Virus record (IMG/VR): IMGVR_UViG_3300009151_000004 | Span: 1 to 45,778 of that record | Source of the DNA: a virus | Reading direction: 5' to 3' (one strand) | Length of the DNA: 45,778 nucleotides | In this document: positions 38,325 to 44,403 of the stretch, one piece after another | Numbering within the stretch: the stretch's first letter is position 1 | Layout: every line of letters begins with the position of its first letter | Notes under the pieces: generated by a model | Seen by the model: only the letters and a program-made list of their open reading frames with translations | Databases searched by the model: none | Told to the model about the DNA's origin: nothing | Made by a program: the position numbers and the translations under genes

Positions 38325-38455
38325 GCCCGGCCATCCTGGCCGCCGCCCTTTTGTTTGCCGGTGGTCTAGTGCTTGCCCAGGCCCTGTTCAGCCGTGACGC
38401 CGAGCAGATCCGGCTGCATCAGCAGCAAGTCGCTCCGGTGCTGCGCCATGACTAA
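38270..38455 (+). CDS. Small membrane protein overlapping the previous gene
   Basis: GTG 38270 to TAA 38455 gives 61 residues, sharing 55 nt with the 38223 gene in another frame. A clear membrane segment (PAILAAALLFAGGLVLAQAL) is followed by a polar helix ending in HQQQVAPVLRHD. The start is uncertain. The two overlapping membrane proteins recall nested spanin or holin pairs, but they lie far from the endolysin gene. Confidence 0.4.
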   Translation: MDRTAEAQCPCPPTDRGIGPAILAAALLFAGGLVLAQALFSRDAEQIRLHQQQVAPVLRHD

Positions 38456-38759
38456 ATCATGCTGCGGCAACTGCCGATTTGCGGTGATGCGTGACGGCGA
38501 GCGGGGCGCCTGCCACCGCTACGCCCCACAGCCCTACCCCAACCGTGACCCCTGGGTTCACTGGCCGGCGATCATGGCCTCCAACTGGTGCGGGGAGTGG
38601 TCACCACCACCACCCACCGATGACGATCTGTTTGCCGACTATCACCTGTCAGCCCATGGGACACCGGTTCCATTTGAGACAGCCCCATCGGCGCCTGCTG
38701 CAGACATTCCCCAGGCGCCGATGACCTACGACGATCCCTTTTCCGATCCCCTTCGATGA
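38448..38759 (+). CDS. Cys-rich small protein, probable metal binder
   Basis: The protein has 103 residues from ATG 38448, overlapping the previous gene by 8 nt. Residues 4-40 show SCCGNCRFAVMRDGERGACHRYAP, and WCGEWSPPP follows near residue 52. This CxxC...C-H-R...W-C-G layout recurs in small bacterial and phage proteins that probably hold zinc or an iron-sulphur cluster. The C-terminal 45 residues are Pro/Asp-rich and probably disordered. The function is unknown. Confidence 0.65.
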   Translation: MTKSCCGNCRFAVMRDGERGACHRYAPQPYPNRDPWVHWPAIMASNWCGEWSPPPPTDDDLFADYHLSAHGTPVPFETAPSAPAADIPQAPMTYDDPFSDPLR

Positions 38760-38917
38760 CATACCAAGTCAGCTGGTACGCCAAGCGCACACCAGGCCCG
38801 GGCCGCCGCGCTCATGTTGGAAATGAGTGGTTTGACCATTTTCCTGACGCCAGGAAAAAGGTCGAAGCACTGCTTGAGAAAGGCATGGAAGTGCGGATCC
38901 TGTTGGTGAAAGACTGA
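38756..38917 (+). CDS. Hypothetical 53-residue protein
   Basis: ATG 38756 overlaps the previous stop (ATGA). MTYQVSWYAKRTPGPGRRAH leads to a helix ARKKVEALLEKG and a final strand EVRILLVKD: a small strand-helix-strand unit. I do not recognise it. Its stop again overlaps the next start. Confidence 0.55.
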   Translation: MTYQVSWYAKRTPGPGRRAHVGNEWFDHFPDARKKVEALLEKGMEVRILLVKD

Positions 38918-39075
38918 TGTTTAACTCCGACTTCTGCCCCACCCCACCCGAGGTGGCCCCTGGCCCTGACGCCTGTTGCCCCGACAAAAACCTAAAGCAA
39001 GAACATCGGCAACCGAACATCGCCTTTCATCAACCTCATCATTTAAATCCATGGAAATTGAAAACGATGAAATAG
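38917..39075 (+). CDS. Possible small Pro/His-rich protein
   Basis: ATG 38917 overlaps the previous stop, and the frame ends at TAG 39075, 25 nt inside the next gene. The 52 residues are Pro/His/Cys-rich with no clear secondary structure. Support is only the start/stop overlap and the absence of another candidate in this gap. Confidence 0.35.
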   Translation: MFNSDFCPTPPEVAPGPDACCPDKNLKQEHRQPNIAFHQPHHLNPWKLKTMK

Positions 39076-39353
39076 CAATGGCCGCCATTGTTTATTTCAA
39101 AGACCAAAACTATTCGATTGAACAAGTCTTGCTTGCAATGGCCGTCAAGCCAAAGACAGAGCCTGAAGACCTCTTGCCGTGGCCAGTTGGAGCGGTAGTT
39201 CGAGAAGTAAAAACAGGGTATCGCCTTATTTTAACTGAGCCACTCGTGCCAAGCGATGATTTTGAATTTGTATGCGAAAAAGCGCATGGAGAAAAGCCAG
39301 ATCCTGATTACTCGTATATGTGCAATAACCGATACTGTCGCTGTAGTAACTAA
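39051..39353 (+). CDS. Hypothetical acidic protein in AT-rich patch
   Basis: The protein has 100 residues from ATG 39051; an upstream extension is low-complexity. Residues 1-35 are helical (AMAAIVYFKDQNYSIEQVLL). A Trp-Pro turn and a beta-rich part follow (GAVVREVKTGYRLILTEPLV). The end carries Cys residues (YMCNNRYCRCSN). The DNA is markedly AT-richer than on either side, suggesting a recent acquisition. I do not recognise it. Confidence 0.6.
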   Translation: MEIENDEIAMAAIVYFKDQNYSIEQVLLAMAVKPKTEPEDLLPWPVGAVVREVKTGYRLILTEPLVPSDDFEFVCEKAHGEKPDPDYSYMCNNRYCRCSN

Positions 39354-39383
39354 AAGCCGTAAACTTATTACTGCAAAAGCACC

Positions 39384-40142
39384 ATGAGCACTGACATTCG
39401 CGCCGCCCTGGAAAACCTGCTTTTCAGGCTCGATGCAACAACCGATCGCACCGGCCCCGTGCCGGCATGGGTGGATTCCTATTATGCCGCCCGCGCCGTC
39501 CTGGCTCAGACGGAAGGGAACGACATCCCTGCTGGGCCGCTCTCGGAGCAGGACCTATGCCAACAATGGAATGCTCAGGCTGACGAGTTGAACCAGTGGG
39601 ATTCGCTGGACACCTCTGAGCAACTGGCCTGGGCTCAGGACCGCGCTGTTGCTGTTGACCGCAACCGCCGTGTCGCCTTGGTTGAACCGGGAGGGGAGGG
39701 CCCACTGCCAACCAATTACATCGACTCTGAGCACCAGGGGAAGGACCTCGAACTACTGCAGACTTTTTACCAGGCCTGCGCGTCCGAGGGTGGCACCGCT
39801 GATGAGATTTGCCTGCGTGGCATCCGTGCGGTTCTCGCCCGCTGGGGCCGCCCCGCAGCACCGCCAGTGCCGGGCGGCCCATGGAGGCCGATTCCCGCGC
39901 CTCTATGGGGTGTGCCTGGGCAGGCGGCTGCGCCGGTAGATCGGTTCACCAACGCCGACCGCCTGGCGCTGGCGTTATGTGTCTCCATAAACGGCGCGGC
40001 TGGCTGTCCCATTGGCCCATGCGAAGAATACAGTCGTCGCTCCACCGCCGTTGCCCGCGAGCTTGCCGCGATCCTGCGCGAGCACCACGGGGGTTCGTCT
40101 CAGGTCGCCGATTGGCTCGATGGGGTGGGGGAGCACCCATGA
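39384..40142 (+). CDS. Hypothetical 252-residue protein
   Basis: The protein has 252 residues from ATG 39384. The N-terminal part (residues 1-45) and the middle (TDEICLRGIRAVLARWGRPA) are helical and look like repeats of a DIRAALENLL-type helix. Residues 165-190 are Pro-rich, and the end is helical (STAVARELAAILREHH). I do not recognise it. It is coupled to the next gene by a stop/start overlap. Confidence 0.6.
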   Translation: MSTDIRAALENLLFRLDATTDRTGPVPAWVDSYYAARAVLAQTEGNDIPAGPLSEQDLCQQWNAQADELNQWDSLDTSEQLAWAQDRAVAVDRNRRVALVEPGGEGPLPTNYIDSEHQGKDLELLQTFYQACASEGGTADEICLRGIRAVLARWGRPAAPPVPGGPWRPIPAPLWGVPGQAAAPVDRFTNADRLALALCVSINGAAGCPIGPCEEYSRRSTAVARELAAILREHHGGSSQVADWLDGVGEHP

Positions 40143-40306
40143 GCAATACCAAGCGCTTCGGCTGGGGCCTGCGCATCCTCCAGGTGCGTTCCATCAACGG
40201 CGCCCCCGAGGCCCTTGTCCTCCCGCCCGATCACGAGGCGCCCTTTTGGATGGACCTTCGCCAGATCGCCCAGCACCAAGCCCGCACCATCTACGAACCC
40301 CGATGA
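40139..40306 (+). CDS. Hypothetical 55-residue protein
   Basis: ATG 40139 overlaps the previous stop, and the stop at 40306 overlaps the start of the deaminase-like gene. The sequence is strand-rich (RFGWGLRILQVRSINGAPEA) with a short final helix. I do not recognise it. The overlaps on both sides place it in one translation unit with the nucleotide enzyme. Confidence 0.6.
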   Translation: MSNTKRFGWGLRILQVRSINGAPEALVLPPDHEAPFWMDLRQIAQHQARTIYEPR

Positions 40307-40815
40307 TCCTTGCCGACTTCCAAATCCGCGCCCTGTGCGAAGCGGGTATGGTCACACCCTTTGATCCCACCCTGCTCAATCCCGCCAGCCTGGACCTCCG
40401 CCTGGGGGACAACATCCTCATCGAGTCCGCCGAGGGGCCCACCCTTGTGCCTTGCTCAATCGCTGGCCACACTCCACAGAACCCCTACCGCCTGGTGCCA
40501 GGGGCGTTCTGTTTGGCTGAAACGCAGGAGATGTTTAACCTGCCCAACTGCATCGCCGCTCAGTTTGTGTTGAAGTCTTCCCGTGCTCGCGAAGGAATTC
40601 AACATCTTCTTGCCGGGTTTGCTGACCCCGGCTGGCATGGTTCACGCCTCACCTTGGAAATCAAGAACGTCCGCCAGCTCCACTGGGTTGGCATCTGGCC
40701 TGGCCTCAAGATCGGGCAAATGAAATTCATGAAAATGGATTCCACACCCCTGGCCAGCTATGCGCAGACCGGTCGCTACAACGGGGATGCGACCGTCACA
40801 GCTTCGCGTGGCTGA
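40303..40815 (+). CDS. dcd: dCTP deaminase / dUTPase-family enzyme
   Basis: The protein has 170 residues from ATG 40303. It follows the trimeric dCTP deaminase/dUTPase fold: SLDLRLGDNI near residue 30, FCLAETQEMFNLP near 68, then LKSSRAREGIQHLLAGFADP, GLKIGQMKF and the C-terminal TGRYNGD. These motifs form the nucleotide site. The enzyme would deaminate dCTP or hydrolyse dUTP, feeding dTTP synthesis and keeping uracil out of phage DNA. The SSRAREG segment is the deaminase-type form, but which reaction is catalysed cannot be settled by eye. Confidence 0.85.
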   Translation: MILADFQIRALCEAGMVTPFDPTLLNPASLDLRLGDNILIESAEGPTLVPCSIAGHTPQNPYRLVPGAFCLAETQEMFNLPNCIAAQFVLKSSRAREGIQHLLAGFADPGWHGSRLTLEIKNVRQLHWVGIWPGLKIGQMKFMKMDSTPLASYAQTGRYNGDATVTASRG

Positions 40816-40885
40816 CCGCTGCGCTCGCTGTGCAGCTGGCGGAGGCAAGCCCCCTGTCGCTCAAGTTTCCGATCCCATGCCGCCT

Positions 40886-40920
40886 GTTACCTTTCTCAAA
40901 GCGCAGTAATGGCTTAGGAT
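40886..40920 (+). promoter_or_regulatory. Candidate late promoter / element B relative before terminase
   Basis: GTTACCTTTCTCAAAGCGCA followed by GTAATGGCTTAGGAT. TAGGAT is a fair -10 box, 27 nt before GTG 40948. The last 15 bases match the minus-strand reading of element B at 2217 in 13 positions. Confidence 0.5.
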
Positions 40921-40947
40921 TGCTGTATCGCAACGCCATTGGAACCT

Positions 40948-41442
40948 GTGCCCTCTGGTGGCCGCCCCTCCAAGCTCACCGCTGAATTGGTGAAAGCTGC
41001 ACGCTTGGAAGCGGCCCACGGTCTTCCTGTGGCCTTGATTGCGGATCGACTTGGGATCGGAAGAACAACCGCTCATAATTGGATCAACAATGCTAAAACC
41101 AAAGGCGAAGACAGCCTCGAATATCAATTTCGGGATGCCATCTTTCAGGCAGATGCTGAAGAGTGCAAAAACCTCCTGTCAGGATTAAGGCTTGCCGCCA
41201 AGGGAGACGAGAAAAATTCGCCGAATGCTTGGGCCGCAACCTGGCTGCTAACCCATCACCCCAGACTGCGTGATCACTTCTCCGACGCCGCCGCCGATCG
41301 CCGCGTAGAGCGCAAGACGGTCGCCACCATCATGGATGCCATTGCCGCAGCCGCCCTGGCACCGGATGACGAGCGCCGCCTGCAGCTTCAGATCCAGGCC
41401 CACGGCCTCGGGTTGCCGCCGGCAGACGAGGGGGACGCATGA
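40948..41442 (+). CDS. terS: Terminase small subunit
   Basis: The protein has 164 residues from GTG 40948; TTG 40939 is an alternative. Residues 6-50 form a helix-turn-helix (TAELVKAARLEAAHGLPVAL, then GIGRTTAHNWINNAK), as in small terminase DNA-binding domains. A helical oligomerisation region follows (residues 60-140). It recognises the packaging site and recruits the large subunit, encoded two genes downstream. The stop overlaps the next ATG. Confidence 0.75.
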   Translation: MPSGGRPSKLTAELVKAARLEAAHGLPVALIADRLGIGRTTAHNWINNAKTKGEDSLEYQFRDAIFQADAEECKNLLSGLRLAAKGDEKNSPNAWAATWLLTHHPRLRDHFSDAAADRRVERKTVATIMDAIAAAALAPDDERRLQLQIQAHGLGLPPADEGDA

Positions 41443-41717
41443 CCGACTTAGTCCATACCCTGCTGTCTCGCCGTGCCCTGCTGCCGCCTTGCGCTGTCCT
41501 GGACTGCCTGGACCTCGCCGACTGGCTGGGCCCACGGATTCGGGCCGGCCTGACGCCGCACGTCACCACGGCTGACCTGGAGAACCGTTGGAGCTGCACC
41601 CAGTCCACCGTCAGCCGCCGGGTTTCGGCACTGATGGAGCACGGCTTGATCGAGGCCACGCTGCAGGCAGGGCCTGGCGCCTACTGGGCGGTGAAGCGCG
41701 TGGGGCCGGTAGCGTGA
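41439..41717 (+). CDS. Winged-helix DNA-binding protein between terminase genes
   Basis: This 92-residue protein has an ATG overlapping the previous stop. Residues 35-90 read VTTADLENRWSCTQSTVSRR, then LMEHGLIEATLQAGPG and YWAVKRV, a winged helix with a clear recognition helix (STVSRRVSALMEHG). It may help package-site recognition or regulate late genes. It is unusual to find a second DNA-binding gene between the two terminase subunits. It is coupled to the large subunit gene by overlap. Confidence 0.7.
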   Translation: MTDLVHTLLSRRALLPPCAVLDCLDLADWLGPRIRAGLTPHVTTADLENRWSCTQSTVSRRVSALMEHGLIEATLQAGPGAYWAVKRVGPVA

Positions 41718-43291
41718 CCCCCATCCGCGCGGCTCATCCCTCCGCACGCCTTGCCCTGCTGGAGCTGGAGCAGGAGGCCACCACTGCCACCCTTGCGCCT
41801 CAGGCACCCTACACGCGGTCCTTTGGTGATCACATCGCAGCGGTTTATCCCAAGTTCTCTTTCAGCCGGCACAACACCCGCCTAATTGACATCGGCCAAC
41901 GCATTGGTGCCGGTGAGATCTCCAGGTTGCTGCTGATGCTGCCGCCACGGCACTTCAAATCCACGATCTTCAGTCGATTCCTGCCGTCCTGGTTCATCCG
42001 CCGTTACCCCGATCGCACCTGGGGACAAGGCGCCCACAGCCAACCCCTCGCTGAAGAGTTCGGGCAGGCGGCCCGTGACTACTTCACCGCTTCCGGTGGC
42101 ATCCTTGACCCGAGCAGCGCCGGCAAGGGCCGCTGGAAGGTCGCCGGCCAGCTTGGTGGGTTCTGGGGTGCTGGCGTCGGCAAGGGGACCGGCCTGCCGG
42201 CCCACTTCATCAATGTCGATGACCCGATCAAGAACCGGCAGGAGGCTGAATCCGCCGCCTACCGCCGGCAGCTTTACGACTGGTGGAGCACCGTGCTTAA
42301 CACCCGGGAGGAGCCCGGCTGCAGCAAGTTGATCACCCACACCAGATGGGCCGATGCCGACCTCATCGGCTGGCTGATCACCCAGGTCGAAGAACTTGAG
42401 CGCGATGGCAACGCAGATGCGGCCGAGCCATGGCACGTGATCCAGATGCCGATCATCGCCGAGCCGGTGCAGGTTGCGGTCCCCGCGACGCTCACCCTGG
42501 AGGTCGACGACCGCCAACCTGGGGAGGCCCTGGACCCCGATCGCTACAACGCCGAGTGGGCCCGCAAGAAACGGCTGAACACACCAGAGCGAGATTGGGC
42601 GGCCCTCTATCAGCAGCGACCCCAGCCATCTGGTGGCACGGTCTTCAATGCGGAGATGCTCCGCTTCTACGGCACTCGGGAGCGGCCTGGCCTCGAGGGT
42701 GACGCGATGCTGCCAGATCGGTTCGTTCGCAAGCTGGCGAGCCTGGATTGCACCTTCAAGGACCTCCCAGGCAGTGACATGGTGGCCATGCAGCTATGGG
42801 GCCAGGACGGTGCCGGCGCATGGCTGATCGACCTGGTGAACCAGCGCCTTGACTTTTCGGCGACCATGGACAGGATCCAGACCCTGTGGCCTGCCTGGGG
42901 CTTTGGTGAGCTGCTGGTGGAGGACAAGGCCAATGGCAGCGCCGTGATCAGTGTTCTCAGACGTGCCGCCGCCGGCTTCATCGTTCGAGCGGTTGACCCA
43001 GTGGGCGGGAAGGTGGCCAGGGCCAATGCTGCGACGCCAGAGTTCAACCAGGGCCGCGTCTTCTTTCCCCGCTGGCACCCACTGACGGGAGTGCTCACCG
43101 GGCAGTTGCTGAAGTTCCCCGGCGACAGCTTCGACGACCAAGTGGACGCCTTGAGCCAAGCGATCAACACCATGCAGTCTACCGGCCCGATGCGCGTGAC
43201 TACCGCCACCTACGGCCATGGCGCTGTGGCACAGCCTCCGCGACCGGAGCCACCGCCCCGGCGGCAATCCGCTATTCCCGGCCTCCGATGA
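41714..43291 (+). CDS. terL: Terminase large subunit
   Basis: The protein has 525 residues from GTG 41714, overlapping the previous stop. ATPase motifs: LLLMLPPRHFKST (Walker A, residues 74-84), HFINVDDP (Walker B, 164-171) and ITHTRWADADLIGWL (motif III, 207-221). Nuclease acidic residues: SLDCTFKD (Asp345), LLVEDKAN (Asp404) and GDSFDDQVDAL (474-478). The family normally has PPRHGKS, and here Phe81 replaces that Gly. The protein translocates DNA into the procapsid and cuts it. The C-terminal 50 residues are Pro/Arg-rich. Confidence 0.95.
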   Translation: MTPIRAAHPSARLALLELEQEATTATLAPQAPYTRSFGDHIAAVYPKFSFSRHNTRLIDIGQRIGAGEISRLLLMLPPRHFKSTIFSRFLPSWFIRRYPDRTWGQGAHSQPLAEEFGQAARDYFTASGGILDPSSAGKGRWKVAGQLGGFWGAGVGKGTGLPAHFINVDDPIKNRQEAESAAYRRQLYDWWSTVLNTREEPGCSKLITHTRWADADLIGWLITQVEELERDGNADAAEPWHVIQMPIIAEPVQVAVPATLTLEVDDRQPGEALDPDRYNAEWARKKRLNTPERDWAALYQQRPQPSGGTVFNAEMLRFYGTRERPGLEGDAMLPDRFVRKLASLDCTFKDLPGSDMVAMQLWGQDGAGAWLIDLVNQRLDFSATMDRIQTLWPAWGFGELLVEDKANGSAVISVLRRAAAGFIVRAVDPVGGKVARANAATPEFNQGRVFFPRWHPLTGVLTGQLLKFPGDSFDDQVDALSQAINTMQSTGPMRVTTATYGHGAVAQPPRPEPPPRRQSAIPGLR

Positions 43292-44367
43292 ACACTCTTT
43301 CCAGACCGCAACAGACCGATGCCGTCCCTCAACCTGCCCAAGGCGCCTCTCTCCCAGCTGATCGGCAAGCCGGTGGCGGGGACGTGGAGACTGCGCCAGA
43401 CCACCAACGGGAGCCATTTGGAGTTGTTCCGTTTCGGGGGGAGCTGGAGCCCACCGTCACCAGCAGTGAGGATCCATCAGGCCCGGCCCGGCAGTCACGC
43501 GGTCCTGCTCGATCGCGGCGAGGTGTTCGTGCAGGAGAGCCGCTAGAGCAACCGGAGAAATCCGGCGCACCCCCGCGCACCGAGCTATCAGAGCGGCTGA
43601 TCGTCGAAAACCAGGGCCTGGCGCACGCAGCGGCGAACAAGTGGGCCCGCCGGTGCTCCCGGCCGTTTGAGGACTTCCTGGGGCCCGCCCTGGAGGGCCT
43701 GATCAATGGCTGCCGCCGCTATGACCCATCCAGGCTCAACCCCGCCACTGGGCGTCCCTACGCGGTGTCCTCCTGCGTCTGCCAGTTCATCGAGGGCGCC
43801 ATCAAACATCACATCCGCGACCACGGTTACGACGTGAAACTGCCGTCGAAATGGCGTGAGCACTACCCCCGGGTGAAGCGGTTGCTGGCCGAGGGCCAAA
43901 GCCTGGCGCAGATCGTGGAGGCCCTGCCGGTGTTCACCCAGGACGAGATCACCGAGATGATGGGCGGCATGGTCGGTTCCATCGAACTGGAGGACGAGCT
44001 AACCCTGTTCAGTCAGCACCAGCCCCAAGCCACCGAAACGGACATCGCGCCGACGCTCTATGCCCTGACAGAGGCCGCCTTCGCCAGCCTCAGACCCGCT
44101 GACCGTGGGCTCCTGGAGCGATGGGCCGCCGATCCCGCCCGCCGGCCCTTCCCGTCTGGTCCGATGCTGCAGTTTCATGGCCGCCTGAAGGCCCAGCTGC
44201 GAGGCCGCACCCTGGCCCAGTTCCGTCAGGGCCTGCTGGGCATCGAGATTGCCGTCAGGCCCCCGGAGCCCCGCGAGCGCCGCCCCCGGCAGCCGAAGCC
44301 GGCCCCCGTGGTGCAGTCGTCCCTGTTTGCCCGCCGCAAGCCGCATCCCAAGGCAGTGAAACTGTGA
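43288..44367 (+). CDS. Sigma-70-like protein (regions 2-3)
   Basis: The protein has 359 residues from ATG 43288, which overlaps the terminase stop; GTG 43384 is an alternative. Residues 100-182 follow sigma region 2: ERLIVENQGLAHAAANKWAR, then EDFLGPALEGLINGCRRYDP, then FIEGAIKHHIRDHG. Residues 185-225 resemble region 3 with a short HTH (EGQSLAQIVEALPVFTQDEI). A clear region 4 is not seen. It may bind host RNA polymerase core and direct late transcription. Residues 1-95 are low-complexity, and this DNA also encodes the more protein-like 43319 frame. Confidence 0.6.
   Translation: MNTLSRPQQTDAVPQPAQGASLPADRQAGGGDVETAPDHQREPFGVVPFRGELEPTVTSSEDPSGPARQSRGPARSRRGVRAGEPLEQPEKSGAPPRTELSERLIVENQGLAHAAANKWARRCSRPFEDFLGPALEGLINGCRRYDPSRLNPATGRPYAVSSCVCQFIEGAIKHHIRDHGYDVKLPSKWREHYPRVKRLLAEGQSLAQIVEALPVFTQDEITEMMGGMVGSIELEDELTLFSQHQPQATETDIAPTLYALTEAAFASLRPADRGLLERWAADPARRPFPSGPMLQFHGRLKAQLRGRTLAQFRQGLLGIEIAVRPPEPRERRPRQPKPAPVVQSSLFARRKPHPKAVKL
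43319..43546 (+). CDS. Nested 75-residue protein in another frame
   Basis: ATG 43319 to TAG 43546 lies wholly inside the 5' part of the sigma-like gene in a different frame. APLSQLIGKPVAGTWRLRQT, then HLELFRFGGSWSPPSPAVRI and SHAVLLDRGEVFVQES form a regular small beta fold, more protein-like than the overlapping sigma-frame sequence. I do not recognise it. Either both frames are used or the sigma-like protein starts later. Confidence 0.5.
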   Translation: MPSLNLPKAPLSQLIGKPVAGTWRLRQTTNGSHLELFRFGGSWSPPSPAVRIHQARPGSHAVLLDRGEVFVQESR

Positions 44368-44369
44368 TC

Positions 44370-44380
44370 GGAAAGCTCAG
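44370..44380 (+). promoter_or_regulatory. Start-associated GGAAAGCT element before portal
   Basis: TGATCGGAAAGCTCAGG overlaps the stop of the sigma-like gene. GGAAAGCT begins 34 nt before GTG 44404. The 13-mer TGATCGGAAAGCT is identical to that at the end of the portal gene (255-267). Confidence 0.6.
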
Positions 44381-44403
44381 GAAAGGCAGAGAATCGGGCG
44401 CTG

